Source: Adenophora triphylla var. japonica (Eukaryota > Streptophyta > Magnoliopsida > Asterales > Campanulaceae). Taken from it: a stretch of 64,000 nt of DNA. Under the pieces are notes generated by a model. That model was not told the origin of the DNA. It worked only from the letters and a program-made list of their open reading frames with translations, and searched no databases. Made by a program: the position numbers and the translations under genes. Below, piece by piece: positions 21,556 through 33,900 of the stretch (within the stretch, counting starts at the first letter, position 1; each line of letters opens with the position of its first letter). The stretch is from positions 271,339 through 335,338 of the forward strand of contig JAFEMH010002515.1 of the NCBI GenBank assembly GCA_022495995.1, in the 5' to 3' direction.

Positions 21556-23362
21556 TCTTGACACATGGCAACACATGGCCGGCCAAGGCCAAGTCGACCA
21601 TTGATAATGTCACGGACGAATCATGCATGCTTGGCTTAGGTTAATCCTAATTATATAACCAAGGCAACTCATCTTACTTTGATTTTTTTTTCATGTGGGA
21701 TAAAGGCAAAGGCCAAGGCCAAGGCCGGCCAAGGGCCGAGCCAAGGCAAGGCCAAGGCCAAGGCCAACCGAGCCGAGGCAAGACCAAGGGCGGCCAAGGC
21801 CAAGGCAGATTTCCCACATCGAAAGAAAATGAATAAAAAATGGCCTTGACCTTGGTATATAATGAGGCTTCAAGTTCAACTTAGGTGTAATTATATTTAT
21901 ATACATATATAATTATTGATATTAAGTATACATATATAATTTTAAATATAAAATATACATATATAGTTATTAATATAAAATATATATTCAACACCATTTC
22001 AACTCATCATTCATACCCCACCACTTTTATTTTATTTTATATTATTTATTTTTATGATTAGTAAAAATATTATTATTATGATTATTATCATTTATAATTA
22101 AAAAAAATACTTCACACTTATTTAATTTTTTACTAAAAAGACCATGAAAAAAAACTAAAATTACGAAAAAAAAAAAAAACTAATGCATTCACGCCCCTCT
22201 TTATGCCCGTGTAATTTACGGCTCTCATAATTTTAACAAATAAAAAAATAAGAAACAAAATAAATCATTTACTATCCACTTTATTTGGGTAATTGTTAAT
22301 AAAAGTAATTTATTTTATTTCATAAAAAATGAGATTATAACTCATTTAGTTACTTGATATTTTGTTCTAATGTGTTTTAGTGTGTGTGCACATGTGTATG
22401 TTTAACATGATGTACAAAGCTTCTTAAATAAGCTACTCATTTTCAGTAATCTTTTTGCCCTCCATAGATTTTCAACCCTAACCAAGTAACTACAAATGTG
22501 CCCTTGTATATTTTAAAACTTATGCAAGTCTTTTTATAGAGAGAGAGATAGCGATTTATAACTAATTATTTTATGCTTATTTTTAAAAATATATTATATT
22601 TACTTCTGAAATGAGTTTTAAAGTAATGAAAAAATTAAGCCAAGAAACCAATCTAATTTTGGACTGAAATTTTATTATACTAATTTTCTCATTTCTCAAA
22701 TAAATGTCCAAAAAATAATTCAACAAACACCTACTTTCCAAACGAAATAATATTAAATATACGAAAATAGTTTATACCTATATCAATATACGGTTCAAAC
22801 GAAATTAAAAAACGATGTTCATTTTTTTCATTAATCATCTTCACATAAACACAAATGTAAGATCAATCAAAACAATATTATGGAAATAAACTATTATAAA
22901 AAAAAAAATGAAAATAACACAGGGTAGCTTACATATTAGGCCATCTTTTCCTCATATTATTACCCTAATCAAATGAAAGAAGTCTTTATTTAAAGAGGAA
23001 AAAAAATTATGAATTTTGGTGAAATAATAAAATAAAAAAATAATAAATTTAAAAAAGCAAATTTTTTTTATTATCATATATAATTAAAAAAAATACTTTA
23101 CATTTAATTAATTTTAACTAAAAAGAAATTGAAAAATTAGTAAAGGATAATTAACAAATTTATATTTAAAAAAGAGGATTTTTTATTTTTGTCCAAATCA
23201 AATGAAAGAAGCCTCTATTTAAAGAGGAAAAAAAATTATGAATTTTGGTGTAAAAAAAAAATTAAAAAAAAGTAATTTAATATATAATAATTGAGGTCAA
23301 AGAAATGGGATAATTTTTTTTTTTGAAATTCTTTCGGCCAATGGTGTGTTGCCATGTGTTAA
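21556..23362. repeat. copy B of the tandem unit, bounded by inverted ends
   Basis: Aligns with copy A. Its left edge reads TTGACACATGGCAACACATG and its right edge, on the other strand, TTAACACATGGCAACACACC, an inverted repeat of about 16-20 bp. It may be a DNA transposon of unknown family about 1.8 kb long, but I see no convincing TSD and no coding capacity. Confidence 0.6.
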
Positions 23363-23723
23363 AAAAAAAAAAAAAAAAAAGTGAAAATTGCTGTGTTAAA
23401 GCGCCCTTGTCGGCGCGTGGAAGACACGCTCCTAGGAAATGACTAAACTACCCCTTCCCTTCCGGCCGACACATGTCCAAAGTTATTAAAAAAAAAAAAA
23501 AACCAACCATTCACATGTTCCCACGTGCATTTTCTGGCCAGTTATTAGCAATTGTGCCACCATGTGAAAAGACCAAATTGCCCCTCAATGGCCAAAAAAT
23601 TACCACAATCTTATTATTATATATAGATAGATATGTTTATTATTGTGCAAATATATTGGTCGATTATATTTTTGTTGTGGCTAGTTTTTTTTTTTAACTC
23701 TCCCATACTTTGGTTGAGTTATC
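23363..23723. other. intergenic sequence, no gene
   Basis: Poly-A stretches and anonymous sequence. The plus-strand open frame at 23473-23697 is mostly poly-A/T driven and has no recognisable domain. Confidence 0.5.
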
Positions 23724-23808
23724 TGATGTGGTTATAAGAAAAATAAGTTTGGGCCCGCATAACTATCACAGGGCCCAATAAGTAAAAATAAATCAAGTAA
23801 CAAGCAAG

Positions 23809-23982
23809 GTTCTAAAAAGCGCTAGGCGGATGCTAGGCGGCGGAGCCGGGCCTAGCGCCTAGACTAGTCGGGATTAGTCGGAATTAGTTAGGACCTAGGC
23901 GGGGCTTAGAACTAGGCGTTGGAGAGGGGCCTAACGCCTAGGCGGGGCCTAGACGCCCTTAGGCGGGGTCTTTTAGAACACT
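23809..23982. mobile_element. short GC-rich inverted-repeat element (GGCGCTAGGCGG type)
   Basis: Begins AGGTTCTAAAAAGCGCTAGG and ends, on the other strand, AGTGTTCTAAAAGACCCCGC. The interior is made of CCTAGGCG-like motifs. It resembles non-autonomous derivatives of hAT elements with GCCTAGGCG subtermini, such as the one at 57943-62027. No clear TSD was found. Confidence 0.55.
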
Positions 23983-24559
23983 GATAATAAGAGATAAGCT
24001 CAAATCACAAAAAAATCATATCAGGGATGTATAAGACAAGGCGAGAAACAAAGGGGCTCATTATGGGGCCAGTGAGGCCCACACCTTTTGTAATGACGAG
24101 ATACGTCAAGGGTCGTATCTCGCATGGTGATATATGACAAAGCGACGACAAGAACTATAAAGTGATTATCGTCAGATCAAGGATGTCACCAATTGGCGAC
24201 ATAACGATTATCAGCAACAATTCAGAAGCAGTCAAAGACGTTATTCATGTGTACGCTTGGGTACACAAAATCAATTATACTTGATGAAGAATATGTCAGG
24301 GGAAATGGCGTCTCCACTAACTTTTTAGTGCCATGCATACCCAATGAGAAGAGAGCACGTAGAAAATGACACATGTAATGCAAATGGCGAGGGAACTATA
24401 TAAACAATATAAATCACCTGAAAATGTAAGTCGAAAAGTACACACACAACACCATTTTCTTCTGGATATCAATAAGTACTTATATACACGTCGGAGCGCT
24501 TTAGCCGAAAACACCCCCGACCTAGTTTACTACTACAAGGAAAACCGAAAATAGAGATG

Positions 24560-25385
24560 AAAAATTAGAAACGGACGGAGTCTGTAGCTAATTTAGAGAC
24601 AGACCCAAAAATTAGAGACATATTCAAAATCTGTCTCTAATTTAAAGACGAACTTTGAATATGTCTCCAATTTAGAGATGAATTTGGAATCCGTCTCCAA
24701 TTTAGAGACGGATTCTGAATCTGTCTCTAATTTAGAGACGAATTTTGAATATGTTTCTAATTTAGAGACGAATTTTGAAGCTGTCTCTAAATTAGAGACG
24801 AATTTTGTATCTGTCTCTAATTTAGAGACGAATACAAAATCTGTCTCTAAACTTTGGAGACAGATGTTGAATCTGTCTCTAAATCAGAGACAGATTTTAA
24901 TCCGTCTCTAAATTAGAGACAGATTCAACATCTGTCTCCAAAGTTTAGAGATAGATTTTGTACTCATCTCTAAATTAGAGACAGATACAAAATTCGTCTC
25001 TAATTTAGAGACAGATACAAAATTCGTCTCTAAATTAGAGACAGCTTCAAAATCCGTCTCTGATTTAGAGACAGATTCAACATCTGTCTCCAAAGTTTAG
25101 AGACATATTTTGTAGTCGTCTCTAAATTAGAGACGAATTTTATATCTGCCTCTAATTTAGAGACGGATACATAATCTGTCTCTAAACTTTGAAGACAGAT
25201 GTTGAATCTGTCTCTAAATCAGAGACGGATTTTAATCCGTCTCTGATTTAGAGATACATTTTTTAATCCGTCTTTAATTTAGTGACGGATACAAAATCTC
25301 TCTCTAAAATTTACAGACAGATTTAGTATTTGTCTCTAGATTAGAGACGTGTTCAAAATCTTTCTCTAATTTAGAGACAGATCAT
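24560..25385. repeat. left subterminal GTCTCTAA/TTAGAGAC array of the CACTA
   Basis: Around 25-30 copies of TCTCTAAATTAGAGAC-type palindromic motifs spaced about 30 bp apart, joined by GAATCTG or CAAAATC spacers. In CACTA elements such arrays bind the TNPA-type protein; that role is by family analogy. Confidence 0.85.
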
Positions 25386-25690
25386 TTATTTATTTTTTAT
25401 TTTTTATAAATTTTTATTGAATAGGAAATAAAATTTCAGACTTTTGTTTACTACATAAATTTTTTATAAAAATGTATATAAAAAACTAAACAAACGAAAG
25501 TATATAAAAGAAAAGAGAGACAGACTATCCTTTATTTATTTTTAATTTTTTATACATTTTTTATTTAATAGGAAATAATATTTTAGACTTTACATACATA
25601 TTTTTCAAAAAGGTATAGAAAATAAAGATAGAAAAAAACTAAAAAAACAAAATTATATAAAAGAAAAGAGGGACGAACTATCCTTTATTT
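25386..25690. other. AT-rich spacer with weak duplication
   Basis: Two related blocks, each with AATAGGAAATAA and GAAAGTATATAAAAGAAAAG-like sequence. They resemble parts of the 332-bp unit at 27.0-28.0 kb. Confidence 0.55.
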
Positions 25691-27030
25691 ATTTTTATTT
25701 TTTAGGGTATAAGATATATGATAAATGGTTTAGGATATAACGTATATGATAAATGGTATATGGTATAAGGTATAAGGTTTAGGGTGTAAAGTTTAGGGTA
25801 TAGGGTATAAGGCTTAGGGTATAGGGTTTAGGGTATAAGGTATAATGTATAGGTATATGATTTAGGATTTAGTGTATAGGGTATATGGTATAAGGTTTAA
25901 GGTATATGTATATGACTTAGGGTTTAGGGAATAGGGTATAAGGTACAGGTATACGACTTAGAGTTTAGGGTATAGGGTATAAGGTATAAGGGTTAGGATA
26001 TAATATATAATGTATATGTATATGATTTAGGGTATAAGGTATAAGGTTTAGGGTATAAGGGATAAGGTATAGGTATATGACTTAGGATTTAGGGTATAGG
26101 GTATAAGGTATAGGTATACGACTTAGGGTTTAGGGTATAGGGTATAAGGTATAAGGTATAAGGTTTAGGGTATAGGGTTTAGGGTATAAGGTATAATGTA
26201 TAGGTATATGATTTAGGATTTAGTGTATATGGTATAAGGTATAATGTTTAGGGTATAGGGTTTAGGGTTTAGGTATAAGGGATAAGGTATAGGTATATGA
26301 CTTAGGGTTTCGGGTATAGGGTATAAGGTATAGGCATATGACTTAGGATTTAGGGTATAGGGTATAAGGTACAAGGTTTAGGATATAGGGTTTAGGGTAT
26401 AATGTATAATGTATAGGTATATGATTTAGAGTTTAGTGTATAGGATATAAGGTTTAGGGTATAGGGTTTAGGGTATAAGGGATAAGGTATAGGTATACGA
26501 CTTAGGGTTTAGGGTATAGGGTATAAGGTATAAGGTATAAGGTATAGGTATATGACTTAGGGTTTAGGGTATAGGGTATAGGGTATAAGGTATAAGGTAT
26601 AGGTATACGACTTAGGGTTTAGGGTATGGGGTATAAGGTATAGGTATATGACTTAGGGTTTAGGATATAGGGTATAAGGTATAGGTATACGACTTAGGGT
26701 TTAGGGTATAAGGTTTAGGGTATAGGGTTTAGGGTATAAGGTATAATATATAGGTATATGATTTAGGGTTTAGCTAGTGTATAGGGTATAAGGTTTAGGG
26801 TATAAGGGATAAGGTATAGGTATATGACTTAGGATTTAGGGTATATGGTATAAGGCATAGGTATACGACTTAGGGTTTAGGGTATAAGGTATATGGTCTA
26901 GGGTGTAGGGGTTGAAAGGAATAAAAGTGATGATCTAGGCCCTACGTACGAAGCCCAACAATTCAGACATCAGTACAGCAATATCATTGAATGGTTTAGG
27001 GTATAGGGTTTAGGGTATAAGGTATACAAG
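25690..27030. repeat. degenerate telomere-like heptamer tract
   Basis: About 1.3 kb made almost wholly of 6-8 bp words such as TTTAGGG, TATAGGG and TATAAGG, with higher-order blocks containing GTATAGGTATACGACTTAGG. TTTAGGG is the plant telomere repeat, but here it alternates with variants. The tract is interrupted near 26905-26990 by unrelated sequence. No coding. Confidence 0.9.
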
Positions 27031-28018
27031 AAAAAAGGGACGGTACCCTTAAATTTTATTGATTAAAATAAAATTATAAAGAGGGGGACAACCAACCTTA
27101 CCCTTTTAATTTTCTAACGGTTTTTGAATAAAAAAGTTAACTTTTTAACAATTTTTTGAAAAAACAGTTAACTTTTTAACAATTTCTGTTAATTTGTATA
27201 CTGTATATAACATTTTTTTTTCAATTTTTTTTTAGATAAAGAAGACGATTTTAAACTTTTGTTTACTACATACATTTTTTTGCAAAAAGCTATATAAAAA
27301 ATGTTATGAATTTTGAAAGAAATAAAACTTAACTTTTTTAAAAGAAACAAAAATATATAAAAGAAAATAGGGATAGTACCCTTAAATTTTATTGATTAAA
27401 ATAAAACTACAAAGAGGGGGATAACCAACCTTACCCTTTTAATTTTCTAACGGTTTTTGAATAAAAAAGTTAACTTTTTAACAGTTTTTTGAAAAAACAG
27501 TTAACTTTTTAACAATTTCTGTTAATTTGTATACTGTATATTAACTTTTTTTTTCAATTTTTTTTGGATAAAGAAGACTATTTTAAACTTTTTTTTTACT
27601 ACATACATTTTTTGCAAACAGTTATATAAAAAAAGTTATGAATTTTGAAAGAAATAAAACTTAACTTTTTTAAAAGAAACGAAAGTATATAAAAGAAAAA
27701 AAGGACGGTACCATTAAATTTTATTGATTAAAATAAAATTACAAAGAGGGGTATAACCAACCATACCCTTTTAATTTTCTAACGATTTTTGAATAAAAAA
27801 GTTAATTTTTAACAGTTTTTTTGAAAAAAACAGTTAACTTTTTAACAGTTTCTGTTAATTTGTATACTGTATATTACTTTTTTTTTTTTTTAATAAAGAA
27901 GACTATTTAAACTCTTGTTTACTACATACATTTTTTGCAAAAAATTATATAAAAAAATTATGAATTTTGAAAGAAATAAAACTTAACTTTTTTAAAAGAA
28001 ACGAAAGTATATAAAAGA
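27031..28018. repeat. three tandem copies of a ~332-bp unit
   Basis: The word GTACC followed by TTAAATTTTATTGATTAAAA recurs at about 27043, 27375 and 27708, so the period is 332-333 bp. Each unit carries GGGGGACAACCAACCTTACC-like sequence and GTTAACTTTTTAACA stretches. The module also occurs in the 3' region of the hAT at about 18160-18265. Confidence 0.85.
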
Positions 28019-28138
28019 TGAATAATATAGAAATGAGGGTTTAGGGGTGGAATATGATTTAAGGAAAGATGAAAAATGTCAATTATTACTTAAAATTACA
28101 TCAAAACTAATCTAAACTACATCGAAATCAAACATATG

Positions 28139-29360
28139 GCTGCGGGACTACTTAGGCGGTAGGAACCAATCTGGCTCCCATGACGGTCCTTGGCTAGAGC
28201 TACTCCCAGGTGGTTGTTGGCACCTCTGTCATCTCCCAACATCATGTTGTGGTGCCATACGCACCAAGTAATCATGGATCTGCTCCTAACGCTACATAGT
28301 AATAGCAAACTGAGCATCAGTGTGGGCCCGCGCTGAGGTAAAACAAGTATCCATATGGGCTATCAAGCGCTCCATGTCCCCACCACCTTAGCTACCCGAC
28401 TCAGCTCTACCACCTTCAGCACCCACAATGTAGTCATCATCTTCTTCCTCGTCCTCCCCCTCTTCTTCATATTCAACTTCCTCCTCAATGACTCGAGCAT
28501 TCATCCCCCTGACTTCTCTCTTATTGTTCTCAAGAGAAAGTCGTGAAATATGGGCCTAATAATTTTCACCTTTTCGCCTTCAAAATCCCATTGTACCCCC
28601 GCAGCCTTGACTAGCGCGGTAACAAGCGCCGGGTATGGAAATCCATTCCTTTTACTCGCCCCCGCTTCTTGCTGATTGGAGATAATATGACCCAACGAAA
28701 TTTTTCCTCCTGATATAATCAAGTGAATTAACAAACGTACCCTTGAACACACAAGTTTCCCTTGGCCAAAATGTTAAACTGAGACTCACAAACATACTTG
28801 GGCGACCCATTCGGATTGTTAATCCACCGAAGTTGATTCCCCTCTAAAGTCCTCACAACATCACTAAAATAAAGCTGCCAATCATTATTCAATGCTTTCT
28901 CAAATTCACATTCCGTGTCTTTGATATTTGGGAGCCCATATGCTTTGTTAATGTCGTCACTTTTGAAATTGATAGTCTCCCCCTGCACATAAGAACACCT
29001 CCAACTCATGGGAATTTTTTGCATATTGGAATAAAATTCCTTAACAATCAAACCATTCCCTTCCTCCATTGGCTCGGCACAAAACCGTTGCCACTTTCTT
29101 CCCACAAAATTTGATGCAAGCCCAAAAGTTTCATATAAAAATTTTCTTTCCGCATGAATGGGCCGGCCTGAATGAAAATAAAAATAGTTGTGGGACTTGT
29201 AGTAGTTAAACCGTGAAGCATCATAGGAGTCCTCACAACGTAAGAGGGTTCCGGGGAGAAGGGGAGGCACAAGGGAGGTACTCGCATCATGTTTTTGCTT
29301 CTTACGGGATTCTTTAGCTTTACCCCCTCCCTTTTTAATTTGCTCTTTCGATTTTCCCAT
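28139..29360 (-). pseudogene. Transposase_32-like plant transposon protein (CACTA cargo), broken
   Basis: The likely start is at 29360, giving a basic leader MGKSKEQIKKGGGKAKESRK. A domain typical of plant putative transposon proteins (Pfam Transposase_32) follows: HAERKFLYETFGL, IVKEFYSNMQKIPMSWRCSY, VQGETINFKSDDINKAYGLP. After a frame change near 28740 it continues with LIHLIISGGKISLGHIISNQ and FPYPALVTALVKAAGV, a conserved signature of the family. The C-terminus is strongly acidic (EEEVEYEEEGEDEEEDDDY), then has in-frame stops. Biochemical function is unknown. It is transcribed away from TNP2, with the GC-rich repeat between them. Confidence 0.75.
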
Positions 29361-29830
29361 ATTCAAGCAAAGTATACCCAAAGAACAAACCCAAATTCTC
29401 AACAAAAATTGAAACCACAAAGAGAATAGTGAGAGAGTAAAGCTTAGAACCTCTTTCAAATTTCTGGAAAAATGTCGCCGAAAAATTCAAAAGTTCGCTG
29501 AAAACTTCAAGAACTCGCCGGAAAATTCAAAGCTTGAAGAAGAAATCGCCCGAATTTGAATAAGAACAGGTGGATTTGAAAGCTTGGAGTGAGGGGAGTA
29601 TGTTTTGTGAAGGAGGTTTGGTGAGAAAAAGGGTGGAATGGGATGAAATCGCCGGAAGTAAGGGGGTTTGGCCGGAATTTTAGAGAGAGGTTAGAGAGAG
29701 TTGAGAGAATTCAATGGGTTTGTTGTTGTTTATGGTAAATAATGACCCTACCAAATGGCCCCAAAAATGGTCCAAAAGCACCCACCAGCTCGGCTGCTCA
29801 TGGCCAAGACACGGCCCAACCTGCTGCCCA
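29361..29830. promoter_or_regulatory. upstream region of the minus-strand transposon gene
   Basis: Non-coding. Repeated TCGCCGGAAAATTC-like words around 29460-29560 look like leader sequence. No clear TATA box was fixed. Confidence 0.35.
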
Positions 29831-30440
29831 CGAGGCGGCTGCCTGGAATAATCCAAGGCTGGCGCCTCACTTCCAGTAATAATGCCCCATTTTTTGGCCA
29901 AGGTGAGGCGGCCGCCTGCCCCGATCTTAGGCTAGCGCCTCACCACCAGAATGCAAGCCCCATGAATTCCTTGTGAGGCGGCCGCCAGGAATAATATGAG
30001 GCTGGCGCCTCACGTCCAGTAATAATGCCCCATGTTTGGCCAAGTTGAGGCGGCCGCCTGGCCCCATCTCAGGCTGGCGCCTCACTTCCAATAATAAACT
30101 AATAATGCCCCATGTTTGGCCAATTTGAGGCGGCCGCCTGCCCCGATCTTAGGCTAGCGCCTCACCACCAGAATGCAAGCCCCATGAATTCCTTGTGAGG
30201 CGGCCGCCAGGAATAATATGAGGCTGGCGCCTCACGTCCAGTAATAATGCCCCATGTTTGGCCAAGTTGAGGCGGCCGCCTGGCCCCATCTCAGGCTGGC
30301 GCCTCACTTCCAATAATAAACTAATAATGCCCCATGTTTGGCCAATTTGAGGCGGCCGCCTGTCTCCATATGAGGCTGGCGCCTCACCACCAGAATGTAC
30401 GCCCATGAATTGCCTTGTGAGGTGCTCAAAATGAGGCTGG
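29830..30440. repeat. GC-rich repeat with seven NotI sites between divergent genes
   Basis: Alternating blocks TGAGGCGGCCGCC and AGGCTGGCGCCTCAC are linked by AATAATGCCCCATGTTTGGC-type spacers. GCGGCCGC occurs seven times between about 29907 and 30360. A 222-bp higher-order unit is repeated nearly exactly (the word CCGATCTTAG is at 29921 and 30143). Each block is itself a small inverted repeat. It sits between the divergent starts at 29360 and 30973, so a shared promoter or protein-binding array is a reasonable inference. Confidence 0.85.
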
Positions 30441-30972
30441 CACCTCGGCCTTTACCCCATTCCAATTTTTTTCCAATTCCCGCCCTTTTCTCTCCCAGAT
30501 ATTTAAACCTTGGCGCCCCTTCCCTTTTCCTCCAAAATTACTACGCCCTCCCCCCCCACCCCCAAATTAGTGCCCCTCCCTTTTCCCCCAAATTACTACG
30601 CCCTTTTCCCCTTCAAATTAGAATGCAGAGTACAAAAACCCTATTTTACCCAAAAATCAAAAAATACAATTTACCTTCTCTCTCTACCGCTAAGCCATCA
30701 GTGCTCTTCGCTTGTTCCTCCACTGCGACAAGAGTTTCTTCGGTTCATGGTAATGTCCATCTTTGTCCTCTCTCACATACAAGAGTTTCTTCTTTGATTT
30801 TAACTATATATCGCTGTTAGATTGTTGAAGGTATCAAGAATACTTATAGATCATATGGCTATGTAGTTTATTCTACTAGTTGTTGAATTGATTTATTAGT
30901 TGTTTTGTGTGGATCAATATACTAGCATTTGTTGTATCCATCTTTGAAATGTCAGATAAGAATAGGAGTTAG
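30441..30972 (+). promoter_or_regulatory. TNP2 leader and probable promoter
   Basis: A TATA-like ATATTTAAACC lies near 30499. Pyrimidine-rich leader sequence follows, with a possible donor GGTAATGTCC near 30749. There is no sound protein frame, although open frames of 95-141 codons exist by chance in this C-rich stretch. Confidence 0.4.
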
Positions 30973-33900
30973 ATGTATCAACGTTTAGATGGAAGTGGGA
31001 ATGTTACTCCAGAATTTTTACAAGGGTTGGATAAATTTGTAAAATATGCGAAGTCTAAGAAAGAACATCTTATTGAAGGTCGTATAAGATGTCTCTGTGC
31101 TACAAGTTCTAATAGAGCTGCAAAGAGACCTCGTGTCGGGTGTAACAATAACAAGTTTTTACTGGAACATGAATTGTATAATCACCTTTATAAACATGGT
31201 TTTAAACAAAATTATGAAGTGTAGACATCACATGGTGAATCAATGGTAGATGAGCCTAATAGAAGTTTTGAGCAAATTGTTCATCCTAGCATTGTTGATC
31301 AACAGGGGACATCCACGACCATGGATGAAAATGTTCCTAGTATGATTGATATGGTTATGGATGCTGCAGGGCCAAATTTTTCTTGGGATCCGGAATCCAC
31401 GACTGAGAAACCAACAAAAGTAGTATAAGAGTGGTTAGATATGTTAAATGCTGCACGTGAACCTGTTTCTAAATGTAGAAAGACGTCAATTGTAGAAGCT
31501 GCTGCAGAGTGTTTGAACATAAAGAAGGAGGGTAATGTGAGTGAGAGAACTTATAACCAGTTTATGGACTTCATTCAAAAGTTGCTACCAGAAAAAAATA
31601 CGATGGCTAGAAGTTGGGATGACACTTGTAAGATTGTTAAAAAGATAGGGTTGGGGTTCCAATTGACAGATGCATACATTAATGATTTCCAATTATACCG
31701 TAATACCACAGAAAATGATACAAAGTGTAGTATTTGCAATCATGATAGGTATAAACCTAGAGGCAATGGTAAGAGAACGCGTAAACTAATCCCATATAAG
31801 CAATTGCATTACCTTCCATTGATCCCCAGATTGCAGCGATTATATACTTTTAAAGGGAGGGCTATTAATATGAGATGGCATAAAAATTGTCCTCGTAAGG
31901 ATGGACAACTCTCACACCCATCAGATGGTGAGGCGTGGAAGCATTTCGATGAGACTTATCCAGATTTTGCTGTTGATCCTCGAAACGTAAGACATTGCTT
32001 GTCATCTGATGGTTTTAATCCATTTGGTGGCTTAGCAAAGGCTTACTCGTGTTGGCCTGTTATTGTAACTCCCTTGAATCTGCCTCCATGGTTATGCATG
32101 AATGAAGAATATATGTTTCTTATGTTGCTTGTGCCTGGTCCCAAAGGACCGGGTAAGAATATAGACATATATCTTCAACCATTGACCGAGGAGTTACAAG
32201 GTTTGTGGAATATTGGTGTTGAAACTTGGGATGCATCAACAAAGCAGAATTTTCAAATGAAGACTGCCTTAATGTGGACAGTCAGTGACTTCCCTGCATA
32301 TGGCTTCCTTTCTGGTTGGAGTACACATGGAGAATTGTCTTGTCCTTACTGTGTGGAGCTTACGAAAGCATTCAGGCTTATCGAAGGGAAGAAACCATAT
32401 TACTTTGACTGTCATCGGCAATTTTTACCCCAAAATCATCAATTCAGAGATTCTTCGCAACATTTTACAAAGGGTATAGTCGAGCATGATGAAGCCCCTC
32501 CCCGTTTGTCAGGTGATGAGATCTTAGAAAGACTTTCACATATAGGGGAATGTAAGTGGGGTGAATTTCAATCACCCTGGTTTTGGGGAATCTCACAACT
32601 GGAAGAAGCGTAGCACATTCTGGGACTTGCCTTATTGGAAGACAAACCTTGTTCGCCACAATCTTGACTTGATGCACATTGAAAAAAATGTTTTTGATAA
32701 CATATTTAATACAATTATGGATATGGCTAAGAGTAAAGATAATAAAAAGGCTCAGATGGATATGGAAAAGCTTTGCAATCGTCGAGGTTTAAACCTGACC
32801 CTGGATCGTAAGGGAAAGCCTATTTAGCCTAAGTCACAGTACACACTTTCACGAGAAGATAAAATGAAGGTGTTAAAGTGGGTGAAGACTTTGAGGTTAC
32901 CAGATGGTTACTCTTCAAATTTGGCTAGATGTGCTAACTTAGAAACCTTTAAGATGCAAGGGATGAAGAGTCATGACTGCCATGTGTTCTTGGAAAGGCT
33001 ACTTCCAATTGCCTTTCGTGACTTGTTGCCTGATGCCATATTAGCTTCCCTAGCCGAGTTGAGTGAATTCTTCAAAGTCATATGCTCTAGTGTTTTACGT
33101 GAGGAGGATCTAAAGCTTCTTGAGAAAAACATTGTTGTTACGCTTTGCAAGCTTGAGAAGATTTTTCCTCCAGCATTCTTTGATTCAATGGAGCATTTAC
33201 CTGTTCACTTGGCATGCGAAGCAAGGGTTACCGGTCCAGTACAATATCGGTGGATGTACCCATTTTAGAGGTTTTTAAACACTTTAAAGAGGAAGGTTAA
33301 GAACAAGGCAAGAGTGAAGGGTTCAATTGTGAAAGGGTACTTGATGCATGCAACATCTTATTTTTGTAGCTACTACCTCGATGATGAAGTTTTCACCAAG
33401 TTAACAAGTGTTGGTAGGAACAATGATGGCGGTGTGCTTCTGAATAACAAAGACATTTCTGTTCTCAAATATCCTGGTTGCTTTCTCGAAAAACCAATCA
33501 AAGAAAAAAAGTATATCAAATTGACGGAATTTGAATTTCATAATGCTCGCACATACATACTCCTTAACTGTGAAGAGGTCACAAAAACATATATTCCGTA
33601 AGTTCTTATTCTTAAAACATCTTCTTGGTTCACTCATATGTATAATACATATTTATACTGTAAGTTTTCCTAAATCGAATTTATTATAGGCTGTTCGAAG
33701 CATATGTGCGGAAGGAGGACCCAAACATTAGTCGCCAACTCTTAGAGGTCAAGAAAGATAATGAATTTTATAGATGGTTTAAACGCCATGTAAGTAAGGT
33801 CTTTCACATAAATAATTTGCATCCTTAACAAACTTTGAAAAATCTTGAATGTTGCTTTATTTATTTTATTGATAGATCGAGGAAAATCCAAATGATGAAG

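Noticed and set aside
24560..25385. Regular repeats with spacers that look like a CRISPR array
   Set aside because: The repeats are palindromic CACTA subterminal motifs, the spacers are themselves repetitive, there are no cas genes, and the DNA is plant nuclear.
25690..27030. True telomere or chromosome end
   Set aside because: The heptamers are mixed and degenerate, and the tract lies between genes of one transposon, with unique sequence on both sides.
30395..30820. A 141-codon plus-strand gene upstream of TNP2
   Set aside because: Composition is Pro/Phe-rich from C and T runs, there is no domain, and it overlaps the presumed leader.
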